A DNA stretch of 64,000 nucleotides from DATHTS01 sp041940425 (GCA_041940425.1 JBGTSF010000006.1:1-64000), one strand, 5' to 3'. Positions 33,513 to 42,554 are shown, counted from the stretch's first letter. Notes: a model not told the origin generated them from the sequence alone. A program made the numbers and translations.

Positions 33513-34811
33513 TTAACCCGCCGAGATTATACCGCTTTTATCGCCGCGCAAGCGGTGCGCGTAGAGCGGGAAGTTTTCCGTCAATTCCAAAACTTCGCGT
33601 TTGACCTTTGCTTTTACATCTTCCGATTCCGATTCGCGGACGATTTCTGCAATAAACCTGCCGATCTTTCGCATTTCGTCTTCCTTCATTCCGCGCGTCG
33701 TCAGCGCGGGCGTTCCGATGCGGATTCCCGAAGCGATAAACGGCGAATTCGTGTCGAACGGGATCGTGTTTTTATTGACCGTGATGTGAACTTCGTCAAG
33801 AGCTTTTTCCGCGACCTTTCCGGTAATGCCTTCGCCGCCCATAAAAACGTCAACCAAAATCAGATGATTGTCCGTTCCGCCGGATACGAGCCGCAAACCT
33901 TGATTTTTTAATTCCTCTGCCAACGCCTGCGCGTTATCCAAAATCTGCTGTTGATACGCTTTAAAATCGTCGCGCAGAGCTTCGCCGAAAGCGACGGCTT
34001 TGGCGGCGATAATGTGAACGAGCGGTCCGCCCTGCACGCCCGGAAAAACTGCTTTGTTAATTTCTTTCGCAAATTCCTCGCGGCACAAAATCAGCCCGCC
34101 TCTCGGACCTCTCAAAGTTTTATGCGTCGTCGTCGTAACATATTCGCAATGCGAAACAGGCGACGGGTGAAGCCCGACGGCGACGAGTCCGGCAATATGC
34201 GCGATGTCCGCCATGACGACCGCGCCGACCGATTTGGCGATCTCCGCGATTTTTTGAAAATCAATAATTCGCGGATAGGCGCTTGCTCCGCAGATGATCA
34301 TTTTCGGTCGCGTTTCTTCGGCTATTTTTTGCAGTTCGTCGTAATCAATCTGCTCGGTGTCCTTATTCACGCCGTAATCGGAAACTTCGTAATTGATGCC
34401 CGAAAAATTCATCGGATGCCCGTGCGTCAGATGCCCGCCGTGCGAGAGATTCATTCCGAGAATTTTATCGCCGTGCTGTAAAGAAGCGAGAAACACAGCC
34501 GTATTCGCCTGCGCTCCCGAATGCGGCTGGACATTGGCGTGTTCCGCTCCGAAAATCTCCTTCGCGCGGTCAATCGCCGTCTGCTCGACGACATCGGCAA
34601 ACTCGCATCCGCCGTAATAACGCTTTTTCGGATAACCTTCGGCGTATTTGTTCGTAAAAACCGTCCCCATCGCCTGAAGCACGGCTTCCGACACGAAATT
34701 TTCCGAAGCGATAAGCTCTAAGCCGTTCGTCTGACGCAGTATTTCATTATCAATCGCTTCCGTAATAACCGGATCAACTTCCGCTAAATTTGCTGTAAAA
34801 AGTTTGTTCAT
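33513..34811 (-). CDS. glyA: Serine hydroxymethyltransferase
   Basis: 432 residues with full SHMT signature: substrate region NKYAEGYPKKRYYGGCEF, PLP lysine Lys231 in TTTTHKTLRGPRGG, and the SHMT signature LASLQHGDKILGMNLSHGGH. Converts serine and tetrahydrofolate to glycine and 5,10-methylene-THF, which also supplies TrmFO. The start overlaps the upstream membrane-protein stop by 1 nt (TAATG), so it is translationally coupled at the end of the rpiB operon. Confidence 0.98.
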   Translation of the reverse strand: MNKLFTANLAEVDPVITEAIDNEILRQTNGLELIASENFVSEAVLQAMGTVFTNKYAEGYPKKRYYGGCEFADVVEQTAIDRAKEIFGAEHANVQPHSGAQANTAVFLASLQHGDKILGMNLSHGGHLTHGHPMNFSGINYEVSDYGVNKDTEQIDYDELQKIAEETRPKMIICGASAYPRIIDFQKIAEIAKSVGAVVMADIAHIAGLVAVGLHPSPVSHCEYVTTTTHKTLRGPRGGLILCREEFAKEINKAVFPGVQGGPLVHIIAAKAVAFGEALRDDFKAYQQQILDNAQALAEELKNQGLRLVSGGTDNHLILVDVFMGGEGITGKVAEKALDEVHITVNKNTIPFDTNSPFIASGIRIGTPALTTRGMKEDEMRKIGRFIAEIVRESESEDVKAKVKREVLELTENFPLYAHRLRGDKSGIISAG

Positions 34812-35218
34812 TATGCTTCCTTAGAAATTATTTGTTCTTTTGCAATTTTATTTTCGCTTTCTACAAAAAGATACCAGAGAGTATAAAAACTTAAAATTGT
34901 TCCAATCGGAAAAACGTTTATATTGAGAATGACAAATAACAAACTGATAAACTTGAACTTTCCGTTGGAGTAAACAATCAATATGCCGGAAAGTATCGAA
35001 AATAAAAAATACCAAAAAGCAGTAAACGGAGTGTCAAAGAGTAAAAAATACAGATAAGCGTAAAAAGGTATATCTTCGGCAAACCGCACTTCGCCCGAAA
35101 AAATTCTCGTTATACGGAAAGCGTCAAACACATACTGAAAACCGTAGGCGATTAAAGCAAATCCCAAAATTTTTGAATGCTGTTGCGGAGTGATGTTAAT
35201 TATTTTATTTTCTCTCAC
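34811..35218 (-). CDS. Small membrane protein, unknown
   Basis: 135 residues with about four membrane helices (ILGFALIAYGFQYVFDAF, PFYAYLYFLLFDTPFTAF, WYFLFSILSGILIVYS, FISLLFVILNINVFPIGTIL). No family named. Tightly packed: 4-nt overlap with the AbrB-like gene upstream and 1-nt overlap with glyA. It is AT-richer than its neighbours, which hints at later insertion into an rpiB-glyA pair. Confidence 0.75.
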   Translation of the reverse strand: MRENKIINITPQQHSKILGFALIAYGFQYVFDAFRITRIFSGEVRFAEDIPFYAYLYFLLFDTPFTAFWYFLFSILSGILIVYSNGKFKFISLLFVILNINVFPIGTILSFYTLWYLFVESENKIAKEQIISKEA

Positions 35219-35562
35219 GATTTTACAATTTTATTTCGTAACCAATTTTCAATTTCATCAACTTTCCAAGTGTCCGATTCGACGGCTAAACCATTTCGAG
35301 AACTTTCGTTATAATTCAGATAAATGACGTTTTCAGTCGCCAATCTTTTCAACTCCTCATAAAGTTCGTGATTTTCTTTAAGCAGGCGTTTAGAAATTTC
35401 TTGTAATTTTTTCAAAGGCGGTTTAATAAAACTTGTTTGAATTCCGCCGTTTTTAATTGTCAAACTAACAAGCGTTCCTTCGGCAAAACCTTCTCTCCGA
35501 CACATTTCGGCAGGCAGTTCTAATATCCAAGTGTCTTTTTCCGCATTTGCCGTTTTTTCCAA
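35215..35562 (-). CDS. AbrB/SpoVT-like small protein, TTG start
   Basis: 115 residues. The N-terminal segment WILELPAEMCRREGFAEGTLVSLTI is an AbrB/MazE-like swapped-hairpin type, followed by a helical linker and a polar tail. No ATG is available in frame; TTG 35560-35562 has GAAG 8 nt upstream. The frame is open further up into the rpiB stop region. Could be an antitoxin-like DNA-binding protein, but its partner would be the membrane protein it overlaps, which does not resemble a known toxin. Confidence 0.72.
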   Translation of the reverse strand: MEKTANAEKDTWILELPAEMCRREGFAEGTLVSLTIKNGGIQTSFIKPPLKKLQEISKRLLKENHELYEELKRLATENVIYLNYNESSRNGLAVESDTWKVDEIENWLRNKIVKS

Positions 35563-35581
35563 TTCTAAAACTTCGATTAGT

Positions 35582-36022
35582 TTATTTTCCTTCCAAATTC
35601 ATCATTTTCTCGACTCTGCCCGCGTGCCGTCCGCCTTCGAAATCGGTTTCGAGCCATGCCTTGACGATCTTCGGGATTTCCGATTCGGGAATGACGCGCG
35701 CGCCGATGGTCAGGACGTTCGCGTCGTTGTGTTGGCGCGAAAGGCGGGCGGTTTCTTCGTTCCACGCTTGAGCGGCGCGAACGCCGCGCATTTTGTTGGC
35801 GGCGATCGCCACGCCGATGCCCGAACCGCAAACTAAAATTCCTTTTTCCGCTTCGCCCGATTCTATTTTTTCGCCGACCTTTTGCGAAAAATCCGGGTAG
35901 TCAACCGAATCTGTCGAAAACGTTCCGACATCTTCGTATTCAAAGCCGAGTTCGTCCAGAGTTTTTTTTAGTTTTTCCTTTTCTTCAAATCCCGCGTGAT
36001 CCGCGCCGATTGCTATCTTCAT
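35582..36022 (-). CDS. rpiB: Ribose 5-phosphate isomerase B
   Basis: 146 residues; MKIAIGADHAGFEEKEKL start and GILVCGSGIGVAIAANK phosphate-binding loop with catalytic-type Cys, followed by RAAQAWNEETARLSRQHND. Interconverts ribose-5-P and ribulose-5-P (pentose phosphate). First gene of the rpiB, AbrB-like, membrane, glyA unit. Confidence 0.95.
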   Translation of the reverse strand: MKIAIGADHAGFEEKEKLKKTLDELGFEYEDVGTFSTDSVDYPDFSQKVGEKIESGEAEKGILVCGSGIGVAIAANKMRGVRAAQAWNEETARLSRQHNDANVLTIGARVIPESEIPKIVKAWLETDFEGGRHAGRVEKMMNLEGK

Positions 36023-36171
36023 TTTCGATTTTTTATTTTTGAATTTTTCACCCTTGCTGACGCGCGGGTTTCTGCTATTTTTAAATCACAGATTAACACA
36101 GATTATATCGGGATAAAAAAGATTTGTTTGATAATTTTTCTAACCTGATAAAAACGATTTTCGTTGTAAAT
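36023..36171. other. Gap with solo hairpin words
   Basis: Contains CCCTTGCTGACGCGCGGG (36051-36068), a 17-of-18 match to the arm at 46345-46362, and CACAGATTAACACAGATT (36087-36104), a CACAGAT-type word. Neither has a mate within the gap, so both look like decayed or single-arm copies. Confidence 0.6.
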
Positions 36172-36214
36172 TAAAAAAAAGATTGCCGCCGATTTTATGT
36201 TTCGACGACAATCT
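36172..36214 (-). terminator. Intrinsic terminator of the fasciclin gene
   Basis: On the minus strand AGATTGTCGTCGA pairs with TCGGCGGCAATCT (two G-U pairs) around an AT-rich loop, and is followed by eight U. It lies 40 nt past the fasciclin stop codon. Confidence 0.78.
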
Positions 36215-36253
36215 GTTGTCCGTTTTTAACCTGCACCTTGTTCGATTTTTTTG

Positions 36254-36778
36254 TTAGTTTGAAGGAATGAGAACCGTGTCAATGACGTGAATGACGCCGT
36301 TTGAAGCCATTACGTCGGGTGTCGTAACGGTCGCGTTATTGACCATCACGCCGTCTGTCGTGTCAATTTTAACCGTTCCGCCCTGCACGGTTTCCGCCGT
36401 CTTGCCGTTTAATTTAACGACCTTTTTAGCGGGAACTTTGCCCGAAACGACGTGGTAAAGCAGGATCGCTTTTAATTTGTCCTTGTTTTCCGGTTTCAGC
36501 AAACTTTCCAGCGTTCCGGCGGGAAGTTTTGCAAATGCCGCGTCGGTCGGCGCGAAAACCGTGAACGGTCCGTCGCCTTTCAGAGTATCAACCAATCCGG
36601 CAGCCGTCAGAGCTTTTGCCAGCGTCGTGAATTGTCCGGCGGAAACCGCCGTTTCAACTATATCGGCTTTCTTTTTCATTTTTTTATCTTTCGAATACTG
36701 TGCCGAAACACTCGTTGAAGACATAAATATAAAAGCCGCCGCGATGATCGTTAAGAATCCTATACCAAATTTTTTCAT
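36254..36778 (-). CDS. Exported fasciclin-domain protein
   Basis: 174 residues: signal peptide MKKFGIGFLTIIAAAFIFM, a Lys-rich spacer, then one FAS1 domain from about residue 38 with the H1 motif GPFTVFAPTDAAFAKLPAGT and the H2-side VMASNGVIHVIDTVLIPS. FAS1 domains mediate cell adhesion or bind extracellular material. It has a textbook sigma-70 promoter (36842-36870) with 9-bp direct repeats over the start site that match repeats at the divergent carH-like gene. I infer control by that photoreceptor. Confidence 0.94.
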   Translation of the reverse strand: MKKFGIGFLTIIAAAFIFMSSTSVSAQYSKDKKMKKKADIVETAVSAGQFTTLAKALTAAGLVDTLKGDGPFTVFAPTDAAFAKLPAGTLESLLKPENKDKLKAILLYHVVSGKVPAKKVVKLNGKTAETVQGGTVKIDTTDGVMVNNATVTTPDVMASNGVIHVIDTVLIPSN

Positions 36779-36821
36779 AATTTTTTACCTACCCTTTTCT
36801 AAAAATTTCAAATTCGCTTGT

Positions 36822-36870
36822 GAGCGATTTGAGCGATTTCTATAGTATCGGCTTATAATCAGCTTGTCAA
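36822..36870 (-). promoter_or_regulatory. Fasciclin promoter with tandem GAGCGATTT operator
   Basis: Minus-strand TTGACA (36870-36865) and TACTAT (36847-36842) are exactly 17 nt apart. GAGCGATTT is repeated twice in tandem at 36822-36839, covering the predicted transcription start. The preceding bases form an imperfect palindrome with it (TCAAATTCGCT before AGCGATTTGA). Confidence 0.7.
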
Positions 36871-36898
36871 GTAAATCTTGGAAAAAGTTAAATTTTTA

Positions 36899-36940
36899 TT
36901 CCGATTTGTGCGATTTGAGCGATTTATTGTAAGATATATT
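36899..36940 (+). promoter_or_regulatory. carH-like promoter with three 9-bp direct repeats
   Basis: TTCCGATTT, GTGCGATTT and GAGCGATTT run head to tail at 36899-36925, then TAAGAT or TATATT (36930-36940) as -10. TTGTGC at 36906 could be -35. The last unit is identical to the fasciclin operator unit. The repeats cover the -35 to -10 zone, so binding there would repress. Confidence 0.6.
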
Positions 36941-36965
36941 TAACAAATGACGAGGTTAAAAAGTT

Positions 36966-37901
36966 ATGACTGAAAACAGATATAAGAAGAAAATTTTCAA
37001 ATTCAGGGAAAAATCTCTACAATCTAGTATTGTGAACAATCTCAAAAGCCTTACAACCAGAGAAGTCGCGCGTTTGTGCCGCGTCAGTGATGCGACCGTC
37101 AAGCGTTGGGAAGACGCCGGTCTGATAAAATCCGAACGGACGAGCGGCGGTCATCGCCGTTTTCGCGCCGAAGAGATCGCGCGTTTTCAGCGCGAGCAAG
37201 GTCTCGGACAGAAACAATCGCTCGGCGGCGATTCGGTTTTTTCGGCAAATAATCGCCATCCCGAAACTCGCTTGCAGGCGGAAGTTTCTTTCATTGACCT
37301 GATCCTTGCCGGACGCGAAGAAGCGGCGGCGGAATTTTTGATCGCCGAACATCTCGACGGGCGGCATCTGACGGAAATATTCGACGGGCTGGTTTGCCCG
37401 CCGATGCGGAAGATCGGCGAGATGTGGTTTGCGGGCGATTTGGGAATCGCGCAGGAACATCTGGCGACGCGCACCGTGCAGAATGCCATCTACAAGCTCA
37501 GAAGCCGTCTGCCCGTTCCCGAACCGACCGGAAAACTTGCGGTCTGCTGCGCTCTGGAAAACGAACAGCACGAACTTCCGACGCATCTCGCGCAAATCAC
37601 TATCGAAAACGAAGGCTGGGAAGTTTTGAATTTCGGCGCGAACACGCCGCTCTATTCTCTTAAGGAAGAAGTTATTAAACATATTCCCGATCTGATCTGC
37701 ATTTCGGCAACGATGATGAACGACATCGAACGCCTTTCGCGCGATTATCTCGATCTGCGCGAGATCGCCGCGAAAAATAAAACTTCGATCATCGTCGGCG
37801 GCAGAATTTTCCGCGACGAATGCGTCAGAAAACGATTTCCCGCCGACGCTTACGCCGACAGTTTCGCCGATGTCGCCGGATTTGCGCGGAATTTAGCTTA
37901 G
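36966..37901 (+). CDS. CarH/LitR-like B12-dependent photoreceptor repressor (MerR family)
   Basis: 311 residues. The MerR winged helix at about 29-77 (TTREVARLCRVSDATVKRWE, GGHRRFRAEEIARF) is followed by a helical bundle and a cobalamin-binding Rossmann domain (190-305). The bundle carries Trp154 followed by exactly nine residues and then Glu164-His165, the Wx9EH signature of light-sensing CarH/LitR proteins. The lower-ligand site is E-x-H (His202) but the usual following Gly is Pro (QHELPTH). In characterised CarH proteins the adenosylcobalamin-bound tetramer represses DNA in the dark and falls apart in light. Start ATG has GAGG 10 nt upstream. Divergent from the fasciclin gene. Confidence 0.9.
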   Translation: MTENRYKKKIFKFREKSLQSSIVNNLKSLTTREVARLCRVSDATVKRWEDAGLIKSERTSGGHRRFRAEEIARFQREQGLGQKQSLGGDSVFSANNRHPETRLQAEVSFIDLILAGREEAAAEFLIAEHLDGRHLTEIFDGLVCPPMRKIGEMWFAGDLGIAQEHLATRTVQNAIYKLRSRLPVPEPTGKLAVCCALENEQHELPTHLAQITIENEGWEVLNFGANTPLYSLKEEVIKHIPDLICISATMMNDIERLSRDYLDLREIAAKNKTSIIVGGRIFRDECVRKRFPADAYADSFADVAGFARNLA

Positions 37902-37909
37902 TAATCAGA

Positions 37910-37977
37910 CAGAAACGCGACCGCGAGAAAGCGTGTTAATTATAAAAAAAACACGCTTTCTCGCGGTCGCGTTTCTG
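37910..37977. repeat. Perfect 28-bp hairpin after the carH-like gene
   Basis: CAGAAACGCGACCGCGAGAA and the rest of the arm (37910-37937) are perfectly mirrored at 37950-37977, with a 12-nt AT loop containing an A-run. It starts 9 nt after the stop codon. Confidence 0.9.
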
Positions 37978-38074
37978 CCTGTAATTTTATTTCCCGGCAA
38001 AAGCAACTAAACGGTGGTGTCAAAAATCTTAGCTTACAGACAAGCTGGAAAATTATGTTATTTGGAGAAAAATT

Positions 38075-39409
38075 ATGCGCGTTATAAAAAGTCTTTTGTT
38101 TATTTTTTCGCTCTCCGTTCTTTTTACTTTCCCGATTCAGGCATCAACCGAAACTCTCGCCGTCCAAGCCGTTTCCGATAATTCGGACGAAGCGAAAACC
38201 GCCGTTCTTAAATTGCGCGAAATGCGGCAAGACGGACTTGACGCGCTGTTTGAAAAATACGCGGCGGAGATCGAGCGTTTCGGCAAAACGGGCGAAAAAT
38301 CGGCGGACTGGTCACGCATCGCTTCGGCGATTGACGCGGTGGCGATGCAGAAGGACGCATACGCTTCGCGCCTTTTCTGGCTGACCGACATCGAAGAAGC
38401 GAAACGTCTTTCCAAAGAAACCGGGAAACCGATCCTGTCTCTCAGGCTTTTGGGAAACCTGAATGAGGAATTCAGTTGCGCCAATTCCAGATTTTTCCGC
38501 GCTGTTCTTTATCCGAATAAAACTATCTCCGAATACCTGCGCGGAAATTATATTCTGCACTGGCAATCCGTCCGCCCCGCGCCGCGCATCACGATTGATT
38601 TCGGCGACGGTCGCAAGATCGAACGCACCGTAACGGGCAACAGCATTCACTACGTCCTGGATGAAAACGGAACGGTCGTCAACGCTCTGCCCGGACTCTA
38701 CAGCCCGACCGAATTTCAAAACTTTTTGGTTAATTCATCCAGTTGGCTTACGCAGGCAAAAGATTTTGAAGCCAGTAAATTCGAAACCTTAAATAGCGAC
38801 AAAGTAAAAGAAAAACGCCGCGCGTATCTGAAAAATATGCGCTCGCGCGAATACTCGGCTTTGCGCGAACGCATCAACCGCGATCTGAATCATTTCAAAA
38901 TGAAGTTCGACGCGAAAAAAGAAGCCAAGCGTGAATTCGAAGAAATGCCGACGGCAATCGAAGTCGCGTTTACCGCGGCGGCGAAAATGGTCGCCGAGCG
39001 TCCGCTTTTAAAAGATTATATGGCGGACATTACGAAATACGGCGCGGATCAGATTGATTTTGAAAACTGGAAAAAACTCGCCGGCGTTTACGCGTATAAA
39101 AACAAACTCGATGAAAAAAGCGTCGCCTTTATCCGCGCTCAAACGGCGGAAAACAATCTGACCGAAGCGCAGTTTACGAGTCTGATCTCGAAATTTGAAA
39201 CGCTTCTCTCGCTCGATACGGTCAGAAACGATTTTCTGCTTCGCCCGACGCTGCTTGTTTGGCTCAATAAAGATTTAGACAAAGATGCGGATGCACTCAA
39301 CAAAAAAGTTTACGACGAACTTTTCCTCACGCCGGACGAAGACCGCTGGCTCGGACTTTACGCGCCGGACGTTTACACGGCACTCGACGGCAGCGGCATT
39401 ACAAATTAA
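38075..39409 (+). CDS. Exported protein with thioredoxin-like segment, unknown
   Basis: 444 residues with signal peptide (SLLFIFSLSVLFTFPIQA). Residues 105-165 (DIEEAKRLSKETGKPILSLR through FFRAVLYPNKTISEYLRGNY) follow the thioredoxin-7/DUF255 pattern of a Lys-Pro-Ile strand and then a Cys, but only one Cys (FSCANS) is present, so no CxxC redox pair. The rest is helical and Lys-rich. Function unknown. Confidence 0.8.
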   Translation: MRVIKSLLFIFSLSVLFTFPIQASTETLAVQAVSDNSDEAKTAVLKLREMRQDGLDALFEKYAAEIERFGKTGEKSADWSRIASAIDAVAMQKDAYASRLFWLTDIEEAKRLSKETGKPILSLRLLGNLNEEFSCANSRFFRAVLYPNKTISEYLRGNYILHWQSVRPAPRITIDFGDGRKIERTVTGNSIHYVLDENGTVVNALPGLYSPTEFQNFLVNSSSWLTQAKDFEASKFETLNSDKVKEKRRAYLKNMRSREYSALRERINRDLNHFKMKFDAKKEAKREFEEMPTAIEVAFTAAAKMVAERPLLKDYMADITKYGADQIDFENWKKLAGVYAYKNKLDEKSVAFIRAQTAENNLTEAQFTSLISKFETLLSLDTVRNDFLLRPTLLVWLNKDLDKDADALNKKVYDELFLTPDEDRWLGLYAPDVYTALDGSGITN

Positions 39410-39544
39410 ATTTTTTCGCTGAATTTTATTTCCAACGGTTTCGCCGCTCGAATTCATCTACGAGAGCGAAACCTTTTTTCTCTGCGCGTGAAAATTTGTT
39501 TGTCGGGAACAAAAACCTTATAATTCGCGTGAGTAATACTTTGG

Positions 39545-40978
39545 ATGAATTCGCTCGCCCGTAAAATTTTAATTCTTTCGATACTGCTATCCGCCGCCGC
39601 GCCGGTTTTCGCGCAGGATTTTCTGCCCCAGCTTGTCCGCCGGATAAAACCTTCGGCGGTAGCGATAGAAACTTTCGATTCGAAGGGCGCGACGCTTTCA
39701 CGCGGGAGCGGTTTTTTTGTCGCTTCGGACAAAATAATCACCAACCGCCACGTCATCGAAAAATCGAGCCGCGTCGAGATTCATCTTTTAAGCGGCAAAA
39801 AATACACCGCTCGCGGCGTTCTCGCGGTTGACGGCGAAGGCGATCTCGCTCTTTTGCAAGTTGACGTTCCGCAGGGAACGGCTATTCCTCTGCCGATCGT
39901 GCAGACCACGCCGCAGGAAGGCGAATCGGTCGTCGTCATCGGCAACCCGTTCGGGCTCGAAGGTTCGGTATCGAACGGCATCGTGTCGGCGGTCAGAGAT
40001 ATTTCCGGCTACGGTCGAATTATTCAGATCACCGCGCCGATCTCGCCCGGCTCATCCGGCTCGCCCGTCGTTAATATGAGCGGTCAGGTCATCGGCGTGG
40101 CGACATTGCAGGCGGCGGAAGGGCAGAGCATAAATTTTGCCGTTCCGTCGGAAAGAATTTTGCAGCTCAAGATCGGCGATTTGCAGACGTTTTCGACATT
40201 AAATTCCGAAACGCAGAAAAACAAACGCGCCGCCGCCGAACGCCTTTACTCGCAAGGTCTCGGCGTTCTTTCGCGCGACGATTACGCGCGCGCCGCCGTC
40301 TATTTTGAAAAAGCGGTCGAGATTGACCCCGCTTACGCCGAAGCATGGTATCAGGCGGGATTTTCCTACGGGATGCTCGGCAAACACGAAGAAGCGTTAA
40401 AAGCTTCAAAACAAGCGGCGCGGCTTCGTCCCGAATGGACGGAAACTTATATCAATATCGGCGCGTCGAGCTACGCGCTCGGCAAATTCGAGGACGCCGT
40501 CAGCGCATACAAACAGGCAACGAAACTCGATTCGGCAAACGCGGACACGCATTATGCTTTGGGCTTGAGTCTTAACAAACTCGGACGAAGTGAAGAAGAA
40601 ATTCTCGCCTACAAACGCGCCGTCGCGCTCAAACCGGATTTTGCTCTCGCTTATGAAAAACTCGGTCTGGCATTTTATAAACAAAAACGCTACGCCGAAG
40701 CGGTTCCCGTTTTCGAACTATTAAAGACCTACAAACCCGACGCGAAAACTTACAATTATCTCGGCGAGAGCTATTTCGAATCCGGCAAAACCGAAGAAAG
40801 CATCGAGGCTTTTACCAACGCCGTCAACTACAATCCCGAACTCGAACAAGCCCGCTACAATCTCGGACGCGCCTACATCAAAAACGGTAACCGCGAAATG
40901 GCGCAAGTCCAATACGAAATCCTGCGCGGCACACGCTCCGATTGGGCGGATCGGCTGTATGTTTTGCTCAATCCGTAA
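39545..40978 (+). CDS. HtrA-like serine protease fused to TPR repeats
   Basis: 477 residues with signal peptide ending near VFAQ (24). Trypsin-like S1C domain: catalytic His69 (TNRHVIE), Asp100 (GEGDLALLQV), Ser171 (SPGSSGSPVV), with GNPFGLEGSVSNGIVSA typical of HtrA/DegP. The PDZ domain usual in DegP is absent and is replaced after residue 215 by about seven TPR units (AYAEAWYQAGFSYGMLGKHE, DTHYALGLSLNKLGRSEEE, QARYNLGRAYIKNGNREMA). Likely a periplasmic quality-control protease with TPR-guided partner selection. Confidence 0.93.
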   Translation: MNSLARKILILSILLSAAAPVFAQDFLPQLVRRIKPSAVAIETFDSKGATLSRGSGFFVASDKIITNRHVIEKSSRVEIHLLSGKKYTARGVLAVDGEGDLALLQVDVPQGTAIPLPIVQTTPQEGESVVVIGNPFGLEGSVSNGIVSAVRDISGYGRIIQITAPISPGSSGSPVVNMSGQVIGVATLQAAEGQSINFAVPSERILQLKIGDLQTFSTLNSETQKNKRAAAERLYSQGLGVLSRDDYARAAVYFEKAVEIDPAYAEAWYQAGFSYGMLGKHEEALKASKQAARLRPEWTETYINIGASSYALGKFEDAVSAYKQATKLDSANADTHYALGLSLNKLGRSEEEILAYKRAVALKPDFALAYEKLGLAFYKQKRYAEAVPVFELLKTYKPDAKTYNYLGESYFESGKTEESIEAFTNAVNYNPELEQARYNLGRAYIKNGNREMAQVQYEILRGTRSDWADRLYVLLNP

Positions 40979-41104
40979 AAAGTTGACAGAGTTTGCAGAT
41001 AGTTGACAGGAAGTTTACAGATAGTTAAAAACTTTTTGAGAGAACAGTTCTTCAAAACTTTCTGTCAACTATCTGCAAACTTCCTGCAAACTCTGTCAAC
41101 TTTT
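40978..41104. repeat. Word-built hairpin, GTTGACAGAGTTTGCAG type, between converging genes
   Basis: Outer arms AAAAGTTGACAGAGTTTGCA (from 40978) and its complement ending at 41104 are perfect. Further in, words GATAGTTGACAG and GGAAGTTTACAG are swapped in order between arms. It overlaps the stop codon of the LCAT-like gene. Confidence 0.86.
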
Positions 41105-42554
41105 ATTGCAATATTTCCTGAATCAAAGCTGTCAGAAAATTGTCCTGCATAATTTTATTGTTCGGCAGTTCGTCGTGCGTTTCGCAGAAAAAAGTCGCCG
41201 TAACCGGAAGCGTGCGGCGGAAGATCGAATTGCGAATGTTTTCCTCCGAAACAGTTTCGGCAAGAAGTGAACGGCGCGTTACGCGACCGTCGCCGGGGGC
41301 GAGGATTTTACGGCGCACCGCGTCTTTCGAGACTTTTTCGCCGTCGGAATTTCTGAAACTTTTCGGGTAAAAAAGAGTTTTCCAGACGCCGGTTTTCGCG
41401 TCTTTGTAAACGACCGCGCCATCCAAAGTCAGATCGCAGTCGCCGCCGAATGCGAAAAAGCCGAGCGAAGCGGGAACGGTCGTATCGGCATCGAGCGCGT
41501 CGTGAAAGGCTTTGGCGCGGGCGAGAACGGCGGCGAAATACCGATCGAGTTCGTCGAGCGTCATTTCGGCGTATTCGCTTTTTTTACCGTTTTTACTAAC
41601 AGCCAACATCTGACCGGAAAATTTATTTCGGAAATTAACATCCGTATAAGCCGACCAGCCATATTTTTTCCATGTTTCCGGGTCAAACAGATCAATCTGC
41701 AAAGGTTCTAAATTTTCATCGTAAAACCGCGCTGTCGCCTGGTGCGGCAGTAACTGAAAAACCGCCGGGGAAGTTATCACGACATCTTTCGGAATGCTGT
41801 CAATTTCAAAACCGCCGACCGAATAGCCTTCGTTAAAAACCTGCAGAGTTGACATCGCGCCTTCGTTCGGAACGCCGAACATAAAAACTTTGTTAAAATG
41901 CGCCGCACCCGCCCAATCCGGCTGCGGCTTTTCGCCCGCGGCTGGCAAATCCTTATCTCCATACATCGCCGCGTAGCGCGTCAGGAGTCCGCCCATCGAA
42001 TGCGCAATGACGTTAAAACGCAAATCCGCGTCGCCGAGTTTTTGTTTTAATTCTTCGATCTTTCTCGTTAAAAGCCGCGCGTTTTCCGTGTTATCAAGCC
42101 GCCAATCGTAGGCGAAAACGTAATACGTATCGCGCCTCCCGTCCGGCGGTGGGTTTTCCCAGTTACCCGGTTTGTATCCGCCGTAGCGTTCCATCGCGCC
42201 GATTAGCGATTGATAGACGGAAATTTCCGGCAGGAGCGAAAAGACTTTCGCCGTTTCGATAATTCTCTTTGCAACGAGCGTATCGCGGTTTTTTGTAAGT
42301 TCGGGCGAGATCGGCAGAGCGAGATTGTCGCCCTTGATGGTCGAGAGATTGAGCCACGCGGTTTCTTTCGTCTGCGGGTCTTCGAGTTCACTGCCCAAAA
42401 TTCCGGGAATGATTATCACCGGACGCTTGCCCTTTTGCAGTTTCGCCTGGGCAAAGATCAAGTCGAGATTCGGCACTCGTTTGCCGCATCCCGCAAGCAA
42501 AAAGCAAAAGACGAGCGCGAGTGAGATGTAGATTTTTACGGCATCTTTAAGCAT
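41103..42554 (-). CDS. LCAT-like alpha/beta hydrolase lipoprotein
   Basis: 483 residues from ATG 42552-42554, which begins a lipoprotein signal (IYISLALVFCFLLAGC; lipobox LAGC). A GTG 45 nt upstream falls in repeat-like sequence and is rejected. Lecithin:cholesterol acyltransferase/lipase fold: VIIIPGILGSELEDP oxyanion region and nucleophile elbow AHSMGGLLTRY. Probably hydrolyses or transfers acyl chains of lipids at the cell surface. Follows larB in the same direction, separated by a hairpin. Confidence 0.88.
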   Translation of the reverse strand: MLKDAVKIYISLALVFCFLLAGCGKRVPNLDLIFAQAKLQKGKRPVIIIPGILGSELEDPQTKETAWLNLSTIKGDNLALPISPELTKNRDTLVAKRIIETAKVFSLLPEISVYQSLIGAMERYGGYKPGNWENPPPDGRRDTYYVFAYDWRLDNTENARLLTRKIEELKQKLGDADLRFNVIAHSMGGLLTRYAAMYGDKDLPAAGEKPQPDWAGAAHFNKVFMFGVPNEGAMSTLQVFNEGYSVGGFEIDSIPKDVVITSPAVFQLLPHQATARFYDENLEPLQIDLFDPETWKKYGWSAYTDVNFRNKFSGQMLAVSKNGKKSEYAEMTLDELDRYFAAVLARAKAFHDALDADTTVPASLGFFAFGGDCDLTLDGAVVYKDAKTGVWKTLFYPKSFRNSDGEKVSKDAVRRKILAPGDGRVTRRSLLAETVSEENIRNSIFRRTLPVTATFFCETHDELPNNKIMQDNFLTALIQEILQ

